From NCBI GenBank assembly GCA_003612515.1, contig RAZB01000001.1, forward strand, positions 62,001 to 126,000: DNA of 64,000 bases. Reading direction: 5' to 3'. Made by a program: the position numbers and the translations under genes. Each line of letters begins with the position of its first letter. Within the stretch, counting starts at the first letter, position 1. The notes below the pieces were generated by a model. The model searched no databases. It was given only the letters and a program-made list of their open reading frames with translations, and was not told the DNA's origin. Of this stretch, positions 8,647 to 16,598 are shown in pieces. Source of the stretch: a bacterium D16-34. GTDB lineage: Bacteria > Actinomycetota > Coriobacteriia > Coriobacteriales > Eggerthellaceae.

Positions 8647-10125
8647 TTAGCTGGCTTGCTTCATTTTAAGATAGTCGGCAATACCAGCTGCCGCCCGCTT
8701 GCCAGCGCCCATAGCCAAAATGACCGTTGCCGCGCCACTAACTGCATCTCCGCCTGCATAAACGCCAGGTTTTGATGTTGCGCATGTTTCTTCGTCAACC
8801 ACCATGAGGTTGCGCGAAGTCACTTCAAGCCCGGGGGTTGTTTTTGCAATGAGCGGGTTGGTTTTTGATCCAACCGCAATCACCATCATGTCAGCGTCGA
8901 TAACAAAGTTTGAGTCAGGCACTTCGACTACGCTTTGACGTCCGCTTTCGTCAGGCTCAGAAAGCTGCATTGACACGCACTCAACGCCATCAATCCAACC
9001 ATCATCGTCAACCAAAATACAAACTGGATTGGTCAAAAGTTGCAGTTGAATGCCTTCTTGCACCGCATGATGAATCTCTTCAGCGCGCGCTGGCATTTGC
9101 TCCAGGCCGCGACGATAAACGAGCGTCACCTCGGCACCCAAGCGCCGAGCGGTACGAGCTGCATCCATTGCAACATTGCCGCCACCAACAACCACGCAGT
9201 GTTTGCCAGCATACACCGGCGTGTCGAATCTGGGGAACTGATAAGCCTTCATAAGATTGACGCGCGTGAGCAACTCGTTTGCCACCATGACGCCATTAGC
9301 GCCTTCGCCTTCAATACCCAAATAGCTCGGCAAACCGGCACCCGTGCCCACAAATACAGCATCAAAGCCACATTCATCCATAAGCTCGTCAATATCATAG
9401 AGCTTTCCAACTACAACGTCGGTTTTAAACTCAACACCAACATCTTCAAGCTTATGTATTTCTTGCGCTACCAGCGTTTTCGGCAAACGAAACTCTGGAA
9501 TGCCGTACGTCAAAACGCCACCGGTCTCATGGAGCGCTTCAAAAACGCTGACATCACAACCGCGTTGCGCAAGTTCGCCAGCACAGGTCAAAGAAGCAGG
9601 ACCTGACCCAACGACCGCAACACGATAGCCATCCAGATCTTCGGACTCTGTTAAAGAAGCGTCGCTTGACTGAGTTGCTGCTTCCGCTTGCGGATCTTGT
9701 GCGTCTTGGCACATTACCTGATCGGGATGAGCCGTTGCCCAGTCCGCTACAAAGCGCTCCAAGCGACCAATGCCCACCGGTTGCCCTTTGCGCCCGCGCG
9801 TGCATTTGCCTTCGCATTGCGTCTCTTGAGGACACGCTCGACCACACACAGCCGGCAGCGTATTAGCGCGATGCACAAGCTCATATGCTTGGGCGAAATT
9901 GCCCAACGCCACCTGTTCGATAAATTGCGGAATAGGAACTCCTACCGGACAACCACTCATGCAAGGCTTTTTCGGACATTGGATACAACGACGTGCCTCT
10001 TGTTGCGCTTGTTCTTCGTTATAGCCAAGCGCTACTTCGCAAAAGTTATGCGAGCGAGTTTCGGGGTCAAGCTCAGGCATGACCACTTTCTCGTTGTCTT
10101 TGTTGACTTTATAGACGCAAGGCAT
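8647..10125 (-). CDS. NfnB/GltD-like NADPH oxidoreductase subunit
   Basis: A 492-residue flavoprotein of the glutamate-synthase small-chain family. Near residue 45 it has the iron-sulfur pattern CIQCPKKPCMSGCPVGV, further cysteines in CGRACPQETQCEGKC near 95, a dinucleotide fold VVGSGPASLTCAG near 170 and a second in VVVGGGNVAMDAARTARRLG near 320. With its partner directly upstream it matches NfnAB (NADH-dependent ferredoxin:NADP+ oxidoreductase), which bifurcates electrons in anaerobes; glutamate synthase is less likely since no large subunit is present. The frame is open for 20 more residues, but GGAAGGCGGG before this ATG and a two-base gap from the partner stop fix the start at MPCVYKVN. 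Confidence 0.88.
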   Translation of the reverse strand: MPCVYKVNKDNEKVVMPELDPETRSHNFCEVALGYNEEQAQQEARRCIQCPKKPCMSGCPVGVPIPQFIEQVALGNFAQAYELVHRANTLPAVCGRACPQETQCEGKCTRGRKGQPVGIGRLERFVADWATAHPDQVMCQDAQDPQAEAATQSSDASLTESEDLDGYRVAVVGSGPASLTCAGELAQRGCDVSVFEALHETGGVLTYGIPEFRLPKTLVAQEIHKLEDVGVEFKTDVVVGKLYDIDELMDECGFDAVFVGTGAGLPSYLGIEGEGANGVMVANELLTRVNLMKAYQFPRFDTPVYAGKHCVVVGGGNVAMDAARTARRLGAEVTLVYRRGLEQMPARAEEIHHAVQEGIQLQLLTNPVCILVDDDGWIDGVECVSMQLSEPDESGRQSVVEVPDSNFVIDADMMVIAVGSKTNPLIAKTTPGLEVTSRNLMVVDEETCATSKPGVYAGGDAVSGAATVILAMGAGKRAAAGIADYLKMKQAS

Positions 10126-10127
10126 AT

Positions 10128-11027
10128 CTATCCCGCCTTCCGGCGCAGCGGCTGCTGTTCGTGGATTTCTTTTCCGCCACCACACGAACGACCTTCGCTT
10201 GCGAGCTTATGCGCTGCTAAGTCGCGTGCATATTGCTCGGGTTCACGATATTGCACACCACGACGTAGTGCGTCTGCAAAATCAACAAGATGCCCATCAA
10301 AGTCAGGACCGTCAACGCAAGCGTGCAGATATTGATCTCCAACTTTAACGCGACATACGCCACACATACCCGTGCCGTCAATCATCAGCGGATTCATAGA
10401 AACCCACGTTTTGATGCCATGCGGCTTGGTTAACTCAGAGACTTTCTGCATCATAATGACCGGACCGATTGCAACAACCAAATCATAGTTCGCGCCTGCT
10501 TCAATTTGCTTTGCCAGCACTTGCGTAACCAAACCTCGATGGCCATTTGAGCCGTCATCGGTAACTACGAACTGAGACTTAGAGACCGCTTCAATTTCAT
10601 CTTGCAACATGATCAAATCAGCCGTGCGAAAACCAGTGATAACATCAACTTGTGCGCCATGCTCATGCAACCACTTAGCCTGCGGATAGGCAATAGCTGT
10701 TCCCAAGCCACCGCCAATAATGCAAGCGCGCGCTACCCCATCAAGTTCGGTGGGGTTGCCCAAAGGTCCGACAAAGTCTTGCAAGTATTGTCCTTCGTGC
10801 ATAGTTGCAAGACGCATCGTAGTTGCACCTACTGCCTGAAAAACAATTGTCACCGTACCCGCTTCAGGGTCACAATCATTCATGGTCAATGGAACGCGCT
10901 CTCCGCGCTCATCGATACGCAACATGATAAATTGGCCAGGCTTAATGCGCTTTGCAATTTCCGGCGCCTCAATAACCATGCGCGTGACATCTTTGTTTAA
11001 CTGCTCCGCTTTGAGAATCTTAAACAT
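10128..11027 (-). CDS. NfnA-like ferredoxin-NADP reductase subunit
   Basis: A 299-residue subunit of the PyrK/SudB/NfnA type: an N-terminal FAD-binding barrel with PLTMNDCD near residue 47, an NAD-binding domain beginning ARACIIGGGLGTAIAYPQA near 100, and a [2Fe-2S] site GTGMCGVCRVKVGDQYLHAC near 222-241. In NfnAB this subunit takes electrons from NADH and passes them to the larger subunit, encoded two bases downstream. The cytoplasmic complex would balance NADH, ferredoxin and NADPH pools. AAGGA lies nine bases before the ATG. Dihydroorotate dehydrogenase PyrK is an alternative, but no pyrD is adjacent. Confidence 0.87.
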   Translation of the reverse strand: MFKILKAEQLNKDVTRMVIEAPEIAKRIKPGQFIMLRIDERGERVPLTMNDCDPEAGTVTIVFQAVGATTMRLATMHEGQYLQDFVGPLGNPTELDGVARACIIGGGLGTAIAYPQAKWLHEHGAQVDVITGFRTADLIMLQDEIEAVSKSQFVVTDDGSNGHRGLVTQVLAKQIEAGANYDLVVAIGPVIMMQKVSELTKPHGIKTWVSMNPLMIDGTGMCGVCRVKVGDQYLHACVDGPDFDGHLVDFADALRRGVQYREPEQYARDLAAHKLASEGRSCGGGKEIHEQQPLRRKAG

Positions 11028-11115
11028 CGCTCATCATCCTTTTCAACCATTTCCGCCTCCATCTACCCCGTAGTAGGTGGGACAAAAATGGTACCCTCCT
11101 TGAAAATGGCTGCTC

Positions 11116-11143
11116 ATTATAGCAAACTAACGAGCCTCGGCAA
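11116..11143 (-). promoter_or_regulatory. nfnAB promoter
   Basis: TTGCCG (11138-11143) and a perfect TATAAT (11116-11121) on the minus strand are 16 bases apart, about 90 bases before nfnA. The leader carries a small hairpin (arms 11059-11066 and 11073-11080). Confidence 0.6.
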
Positions 11144-11371
11144 CGCAAAGAAAATTGAATCCCGAAGAGTAGCAAATAGTACCTTAAGCGGTTGCTTTTG
11201 TACAGTAAACGGTAGTTTTTCCTGCTATTCAGCCTGATATAACCATACGGAAACACTCAACGAATCGCAAGAAGCGAGCATGGGTCGTCAAAGCTGCGAA
11301 ACAAAGGTTTAACTATTTCGTAAATTTTTGTTAGCAACAGCTGCGCATGAGCAGAATTTGAAGGGCTTTTC

Positions 11372-11474
11372 GTTACTCTCTTGTTACCTTTGGTGCCAAA
11401 GAGGTTCTGACAAGCGAAAATGAACATGCCATTTGCCGCCACTCTAAAAAACGTGTTACCGTCCCGTTACCTTT
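11372..11474 (+). promoter_or_regulatory. Two GTTAC direct-repeat pairs, likely regulator sites
   Basis: GTTACNNNNNNGTTACCTTT occurs twice, at 11372-11391 and 11455-11474. In each copy the two GTTAC half-sites start exactly 11 bases apart, about one helical turn, and both copies end in GTTACCTTT. The starts of the pairs are 83 bases apart. Tandem half-sites at 11-bp spacing are typical of OmpR/PhoB-type response regulators; two such regulators are encoded in the window. The sites lie 164-266 bases before corA. Confidence 0.5.
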
Positions 11475-11637
11475 AATGTATGCAAAATGACAACATCTCG
11501 TCCACGAACGTAAAGCCAACACCTCATCTTTTATATAAGCGTGCTAGCCTTTTAATAGTGCGTATACAGCCTACCCAACAAGCCTCTTCCTATACGCACG
11601 CAAATTCGCCACGCATCAATACAAGGGAGCATGCATT

Positions 11638-12561
11638 ATGGCAAGCAAATACCTACTTACGAAGCGCCTTGAGCCAGTGCCGTTCAAACAACCAACACCT
11701 ACTAACACCGCATCGGTGTATGTGCTTACCGCACAAGAATTCGTTGATTTAGGCTTGATCAGCAAAGAAATGAAGTCGGCACTCGAAACGCTCGTTTCCG
11801 CTAAGACTACCTACCTTGACTCTTTCCCTGCATGCTTTGTTGGCTCATTTGCTGTTCCAAGCAAAGTGCACCCTTTAGCCGAAGAAGAGTGTTTTGCCTT
11901 CTATTTTGATCAAACGCACCTCATTTTCTTAGACGAGGGAGATTTCTGTAAACCTGTCCTTGATGCCATAAGCAAGCAGGGGCTGCTCAAAGAACCTACC
12001 ACTACCTGGTGTTTATTTGAGTTCATCAAGCTGATCACGAAAGGCGATTTGCAATATTTGTCTGATCTTGAAGACAAGATGGAAGATGTCGAAGAATCCA
12101 TCATCAAACACGGCTTTAAAAATGCAAATGAAGTCATGCTTAATTTCCGCCGCAAGCTGCTTCGACTTGATACCTATTATCAGCAGCTCGTAGATATGGC
12201 TGGCGAATTTGCCGAAAACGAAAACAAGCTGCTTACTCACCAAGAAGCTGGAACATTCGTCCAACTTGAACGCAGTGCTGATAGGCTTTTGCAGCGTGCC
12301 ATAACCTTAAAAGAGTATTCGCTGCAGTTGCGCGAGCTTTACCAAACAGAAATTGACACACAGCAAAATGACACCATGAAATTTTTCACCGTCATCACAA
12401 CGCTCTTCGCCCCGCTTACGCTTATCACCGGTTGGTTTGGCATGAACTTCGTCAACATGCCCGGAATTGACAGCTCATGGGGCTATCCGCTTATGTGCTG
12501 TGTCATGGTGCTTATTGTTGCCATTGAACTGATCGTATTCAAGCACAAAGGCTGGCTTTAA
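11638..12561 (+). CDS. CorA-family divalent cation transporter
   Basis: A 307-residue CorA-type channel for Mg2+ or related ions. It has a long soluble, helix-rich N-terminal part with a coiled stretch (LSDLEDKMEDVEESI, LRLDTYYQQLVD), then two C-terminal membrane spans separated by the signature GMNF (FGMNFVNMPG) near residue 270, with a short positively charged tail (FKHKGWL). The outer loop after GMN lacks the usual MPE(L/F), reading VNMPGIDSSW, so ion preference is uncertain. AAGGGAG lies eight bases before the ATG. It is convergent with the uracil-DNA glycosylase gene, with no clear terminator in the 11-base gap. Confidence 0.87.
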   Translation: MASKYLLTKRLEPVPFKQPTPTNTASVYVLTAQEFVDLGLISKEMKSALETLVSAKTTYLDSFPACFVGSFAVPSKVHPLAEEECFAFYFDQTHLIFLDEGDFCKPVLDAISKQGLLKEPTTTWCLFEFIKLITKGDLQYLSDLEDKMEDVEESIIKHGFKNANEVMLNFRRKLLRLDTYYQQLVDMAGEFAENENKLLTHQEAGTFVQLERSADRLLQRAITLKEYSLQLRELYQTEIDTQQNDTMKFFTVITTLFAPLTLITGWFGMNFVNMPGIDSSWGYPLMCCVMVLIVAIELIVFKHKGWL

Positions 12562-12572
12562 GAGCACGTCAT

Positions 12573-13136
12573 TTAGTCTGCGTCCAAGATCTGTCCGAGC
12601 AGCGTAAAGTCCTGTTCAAGCGAAGTTCTCTTTTTGGGATCATACAGCGCGGCTGCCGGATGATACACCGGCAAGACCTTAAACTTTCCTGTTTGCTGCA
12701 ACTGACCATGCAAATGCGTGATACCCACATCAGTGCGTAAAATAAACTTTGTGGCGAAATTGCCCAGCGTCACAATGATTTCCGGATCAATCACACGCGT
12801 TTGCATACGCAAAAACGGAGCGCACAGTTGAATCTCTTCAGGCTTTGGATCTCTGTTTGAAGGCGGACGGCACTTCAATACATTTGCAATAAATACCTGG
12901 TCGCGCTCTAAATGCGCTAACGCCAAAAGCTCGTTTAAGTACTTGCCCGCAGCACCTACAAAAGGTCTGCCTTGCAAATCTTCATTTTTGCCCGGCGCCT
13001 CCCCAATAATCATAACGCGAGCGTTCGGGTCACCATCACCAAACACCGTTTGCGTTCGTCCATCTGCCAGCGGACAGGCATGGCAAGTGCGAACTCGTTG
13101 CTCAAGTTCGCTTAAGCTCATCGGTTTTTCACTCAT
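12573..13136 (-). CDS. Family-4 uracil-DNA glycosylase
   Basis: A 187-residue base-excision repair enzyme that removes uracil from DNA. Motif A is GEAPGKNED near residue 46; the second motif contains PVYHPAAALY near 160. Four cysteines positioned for the [4Fe-4S] cluster are visible: CHACPL near 18 and the CRPP...LC pair near 90-105. Length fits the family. The frame is open for five more codons to a GTG, but GAGAGG stands seven bases before the ATG at 13136, so MSEKPMSL is preferred. It follows alr by 23 bases in the same direction. Confidence 0.9.
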   Translation of the reverse strand: MSEKPMSLSELEQRVRTCHACPLADGRTQTVFGDGDPNARVMIIGEAPGKNEDLQGRPFVGAAGKYLNELLALAHLERDQVFIANVLKCRPPSNRDPKPEEIQLCAPFLRMQTRVIDPEIIVTLGNFATKFILRTDVGITHLHGQLQQTGKFKVLPVYHPAAALYDPKKRTSLEQDFTLLGQILDAD

Positions 13137-13159
13137 CACTTCGCCTCTCACCTGCGCTG

Positions 13160-14584
13160 TTACATATAAATACGAGGCATGCGAGAGTTTCCAAACGCAA
13201 TAGCCATTTCATAGTTAATCGTATCTAGTGTATAAGCAAGGTCATCTAACGTGATAACCGACATCCCTTGTCGGCCAACTAGCAAAACCTCATCACCCAC
13301 CTGGGGGTTCAAACGACGGCGCGATCCATAAGAGCGCATATCAACTTCAAACATGCACTGGTCCATGCAAATATTGCCAACCTGCGCACACCGCTCTCCC
13401 TGCAAGATAACGTCTGTTTTACCCGACAAGCCACGACGAAATCCATCGGCATACCCCACCGGAATGGTGCAAATCATCACCGAACCAGGACTGCGATAAT
13501 GCAGCCCATAGCTAACGCCTTCGCTCATAGGAACCGCACGCAAGTCGGTGATTCGCGCATGTACGCTCATTGCGGGCTTAAGCTCTATCAAAGGACGCGT
13601 CACCGAAGAGGGATGCAGTCCATACAGGCCAATACCAAGTCGCACCATGTCAAAGTGCACATCCGAGAAACGCATGGTGGCTGCAGAGTTCGCCGCATGC
13701 ACAATACCCGGATCAAAACCAGCAAGTCGCATGGCATTAATTGCCTCGACAAAGCGCTTCACCTGTATGCCAAAATCAAGCGTTTCCGTTTCATCAGCAG
13801 TAGCAAAATGGGTAAATGTGCCCACAAGATCTAATGCACGATGAAAGCTCACTTGGCTCATAAATTCGACAACTTCATCAAAGCGCACCCCAATGCGATT
13901 CATGCCCGTATTGACCGCCAAATGGTACGGAGCGCGCAACCTAAATGCATCGGCAGCCTCAGCATAGGCAATGGCGAACTGGGGATCATACACACTCGGC
14001 ATCACCTTGTATGCCAAAAGCAATGGGATGGCTGTCATAGGCGGCTGCGACAGAATCAAAATAGGTGCATTAATATAGTTTTCTCGCAGCTCAATTGCCT
14101 CATCGACCGTGGCAACAGCCAAATAGTCCGCGCCGGAATTAAGTGCTGTCTTTGCACAGCGAACAGCACCGTGGCCATAAGCATCGGCTTTCACAACAGC
14201 CATCAAATGCGTTCCTGGAGCTATGCTTCTGCGAACAGTTTTTGTGTTGTGGCGAATGGCATTCAGATCAATTTCAACCCACGACCAACGTCTGTCAATC
14301 TCAGGAATAGCAGCGAGTTTCTCTGGATCAAACGAGATAACGCCGCGCTCGTTTGGTCTTGCTCCATCAGCGGCAAATTGCAAAACCGCTCGCGTGTCAG
14401 GGCGGGTATCCGCCTGCCAACTCAAAGGAGCAGCAGGCACCGATGCACGTGCTGCGCGTGTAGAATCTGCAGATGTGCTGCGCGAAGTTGCATGAAAGTC
14501 CATGGCGCTTTTTGCCGACTCAAAATCATGAGGCCGGTTCTTCGAAAAACCCGTAAATCCGTTTGGAAGATCATTCGCTGCCAT
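13160..14584 (-). CDS. alr: Alanine racemase with N-terminal extension
   Basis: PLP enzyme that makes D-alanine for peptidoglycan. The conserved part begins near residue 100 (WSWVEIDLNAIRHN), with the PLP lysine in AVVKADAYGHGAV, GMNRIGVRF near 250, the catalytic-tyrosine region SYGLHYRS near 372 and the C-terminal barrel with GNICMDQCMF. Before it lie about 98 extra residues, rich in Ser, Ala, Arg and Pro and without a membrane span or recognised domain, making the protein 474 residues instead of ~370. AAAGG ahead of the ATG at 14584 supports this start; Met codons inside the extension (for example MDFHATS) could be alternatives. Confidence 0.88.
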   Translation of the reverse strand: MAANDLPNGFTGFSKNRPHDFESAKSAMDFHATSRSTSADSTRAARASVPAAPLSWQADTRPDTRAVLQFAADGARPNERGVISFDPEKLAAIPEIDRRWSWVEIDLNAIRHNTKTVRRSIAPGTHLMAVVKADAYGHGAVRCAKTALNSGADYLAVATVDEAIELRENYINAPILILSQPPMTAIPLLLAYKVMPSVYDPQFAIAYAEAADAFRLRAPYHLAVNTGMNRIGVRFDEVVEFMSQVSFHRALDLVGTFTHFATADETETLDFGIQVKRFVEAINAMRLAGFDPGIVHAANSAATMRFSDVHFDMVRLGIGLYGLHPSSVTRPLIELKPAMSVHARITDLRAVPMSEGVSYGLHYRSPGSVMICTIPVGYADGFRRGLSGKTDVILQGERCAQVGNICMDQCMFEVDMRSYGSRRRLNPQVGDEVLLVGRQGMSVITLDDLAYTLDTINYEMAIAFGNSRMPRIYM

Positions 14585-14674
14585 GGCAGGTATACCTTTC
14601 ACACTTTTTGATCAGTTCCGCTGAAAGCGTAACCTTTTAAAACAATCTCACAGTCACCGGTGCGCATCCTTACA

Positions 14675-15151
14675 TTAATGACCGCCACCTCCGGTCATCT
14701 TGATTGCATGCTCAAGTACACCAACGATACCTTCCCAATTTTCACGCGCCGCCTTTTCCGATCCTGGCAGATTAATTACCAAATGACGTCCGCGCTGCAT
14801 GCACACCGCTCGTGAAAGCATAGCATATGGCGTAATAGTCAGCGAATGCGCTCTCATGCCTTCAGCAATGCCTGGAACCATGCGATCGCACACATCCATC
14901 GTAGCTTCAGGAGTAACATCGCGAAGCGACAATCCGCTTCCACCGCAGGTCAAAACCACATCCGCATCCAGCGTGTCACATGCATACACAATAGCCGCTG
15001 AAATATCTGCTCGCTCATCTTTTACGACAGAGCGATCAAGACATGTCCATCCTTCGTTTTCAATAAGCATCTCAAGGGCACTACCAGCACTATCTTCTGC
15101 TAAATTGCGCGTGTCAGAACAGGTAACAATGGCAAAGTTTATAGACGTCAT
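14675..15151 (-). CDS. moaB: MoaB/Mog-type molybdopterin protein
   Basis: A 158-residue protein of the MoaB/MogA fold, which adenylylates molybdopterin before molybdenum insertion. The diagnostic loop is TCGGSGLSLRDVTPEA near residue 68, and INLPGSEKAARENWEGI near 128 is the second conserved block. The start ATG overlaps the moeA stop codon as TAATG, so translation is coupled; the TTG nine bases upstream would be too close to GAGGAGG. With moeA it gives the last two steps of cofactor synthesis. A MoaE-like gene is 35 kb away. Confidence 0.9.
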   Translation of the reverse strand: MTSINFAIVTCSDTRNLAEDSAGSALEMLIENEGWTCLDRSVVKDERADISAAIVYACDTLDADVVLTCGGSGLSLRDVTPEATMDVCDRMVPGIAEGMRAHSLTITPYAMLSRAVCMQRGRHLVINLPGSEKAARENWEGIVGVLEHAIKMTGGGGH

Positions 15152-16404
15152 TACAGACAAACCTCCTCGGGCACATCAAGCAAGATGCACTCAACAACCG
15201 AACCTGCGCTGCGACCGCTGCCGCCCTCAGGAAGCACCGCCAAGCAATTACTCCGTTGCAAAACACCAAACAATCCTGAGCTTTGATTCTGCGCTGGCGT
15301 CACAACATAGCCTTCGTCATCTTTTGACAAGGTTGAACGCAAATAAATCCGACGTGGGTCTTTTTTCTTTGCATCGGTTGCCAAGCGCGCCATAACATGT
15401 GGGCGCTCAAAGATGCTATAGCCTTGCATTTTGCGAAGAGCAGGGCGAATAAGCAGCTCAAATCCCACATATGCTGCCGCTGGATTGCCTGGCAAGCCGA
15501 ACACGGGTACATCATGCACCAAGCCAAACGTCTGAGCCTTACCTGGACGAATGTTAACCAACGTCATATATAACTCCCCAAGCTGCTCAACGGCAGGCTT
15601 GATAAAGTCAAAATCACCATCTGAAGCGCCACCGCTGGTAACAATAAAGTCGAAGCGCTTTGTAGCGCCACAAATTTCGTCTTTCAGCGCTTCCAAATCG
15701 TCCTTAACGAGCGGAAGAATAGTTACCTTAGCACCAGCCGCGCGCGCTGAAGCTGCAAGCGCATAACTGTTTGAATTGCGAATTTTACCTGGGGTCGGAA
15801 CCACCGTCGGATCAACTAGTTCAGATCCAATGGATATAATCGCTACATTAGGACGACGATAGACCGGAACCTCAACGATGCCGCAGCTGGCCAAAAAGCC
15901 CACACCTGCACAGTTGATAACTTCGCCCTTTTTCACAACCACGTCGCCCGCTTGCGCCTCTTCGCCAGCCGCACGAACGTTTGAGCCAAGCTTTGTCGGC
16001 GCATCAAAAGACACGATGCTGCCAGGCAGGCCATCGCCTTCAACCACGCCAACTATTTCATATTTGACGACCGAGTCTGCATCCGCAGGGAGCGAGGCGC
16101 CCGTCATAATGCGAACACATTCCCCCTCTGCAATAACTCCCTCAAAAACATCTCCAGCAGCAACTTCTGCAATTACTCGCAACTTCACAGGAGCATCAGG
16201 ACAGGCAGCTACAAGTTGCTCAGTGCGAAGGGCGAATCCATCCATCGCTGAATGAGCAAAGGGAGCAACATCTATATCACTCGTTAAATCTGCTGCAGCA
16301 ACACGCCCCGCAGCATCCAACACCGAAACCGTTTCAACATCAAGCTTGTGCACCTTAGATAAAACCAAATCACGCGCCTGCTCAAGCGCTAACATTTCTG
16401 GCAC
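15151..16404 (-). CDS. moeA: Molybdopterin molybdenumtransferase
   Basis: It inserts molybdenum into adenylylated molybdopterin. The 417-residue protein has the MoeA hallmarks PFAHSAMDGFAL near residue 55, IMTGASLPADADSVV near 108, ISIGSEL near 195, the VTSGGASDGDFDF loop near 255, and VFGLPGNPAAAYVGFELL near 310. A GTG at 16404 is chosen because GGGG lies five bases upstream; the next ATG (16395) is 14 bases from that site. The frame is open for 28 more residues that would translate the leader hairpin and look Arg-rich and non-coding. It is first in moeA-moaB, behind its own promoter and structured leader. Confidence 0.92.
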   Translation of the reverse strand: MPEMLALEQARDLVLSKVHKLDVETVSVLDAAGRVAAADLTSDIDVAPFAHSAMDGFALRTEQLVAACPDAPVKLRVIAEVAAGDVFEGVIAEGECVRIMTGASLPADADSVVKYEIVGVVEGDGLPGSIVSFDAPTKLGSNVRAAGEEAQAGDVVVKKGEVINCAGVGFLASCGIVEVPVYRRPNVAIISIGSELVDPTVVPTPGKIRNSNSYALAASARAAGAKVTILPLVKDDLEALKDEICGATKRFDFIVTSGGASDGDFDFIKPAVEQLGELYMTLVNIRPGKAQTFGLVHDVPVFGLPGNPAAAYVGFELLIRPALRKMQGYSIFERPHVMARLATDAKKKDPRRIYLRSTLSKDDEGYVVTPAQNQSSGLFGVLQRSNCLAVLPEGGSGRSAGSVVECILLDVPEEVCL

Positions 16405-16535
16405 AACTACCCCTTTCGCAAACACCTTATGCCGGTTTAATACGACGAACAGCCGCCTTCGTAAGCGAAGACGGCTGCGTAGGCACAATGAGGGCGCTTT
16501 ACGCGCGTTTCATTATTCTCGCGCGAACCATTATA
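16405..16535 (-). promoter_or_regulatory. moeA promoter and structured leader
   Basis: A perfect TATAAT (16530-16535) has a weak -35. The ~120-base leader contains a possible CGCGCG/CGCGCG stem and then a strong 12-pair hairpin at 16450-16477: CAGCCGTCTTCG and CGAAGGCGGCTG around CTTA. The one imperfect position is a U-G pair on the minus-strand RNA but a C-A mismatch on the plus strand, so the structure belongs to the moeA transcript. It is not followed by a T tract. A molybdenum-cofactor riboswitch is one possibility; I cannot confirm its consensus by eye. Confidence 0.45.
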
Positions 16536-16598
16536 GCGCTTTAAGGATAAACACAAAGCAATAGGTTGTTTGGCTTGCAAAGCTCGTTGGTTGCGAAA

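Larger units (their letters stand above)
11028..11637. other. 610-bp gene-free region between nfnA and corA
   Basis: This is the longest stretch without a gene. Its left part holds the minus-strand nfnAB promoter and leader. Its right part holds two copies of a GTTAC direct-repeat pair (11372-11391, 11455-11474), a small CTTTG/CAAAG inverted repeat (11389-11402) and AT-rich promoter-like sequence around 11530-11560 ahead of corA. Open frames here are short, without ribosome-binding sites or recognisable motifs, so I call no gene. I saw no tRNA or transposon end. Confidence 0.6.

Noticed and set aside
11028-11110. T-box-like GGGTACC...GTCCC on the minus strand before nfnA
   Set aside because: The full antiterminator consensus, specifier stem and a following aminoacyl-tRNA or amino-acid gene are missing.
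13841-14611. 256-codon plus-strand frame
   Set aside because: It is antisense to alr, including its conserved catalytic region; no motif or ribosome site.
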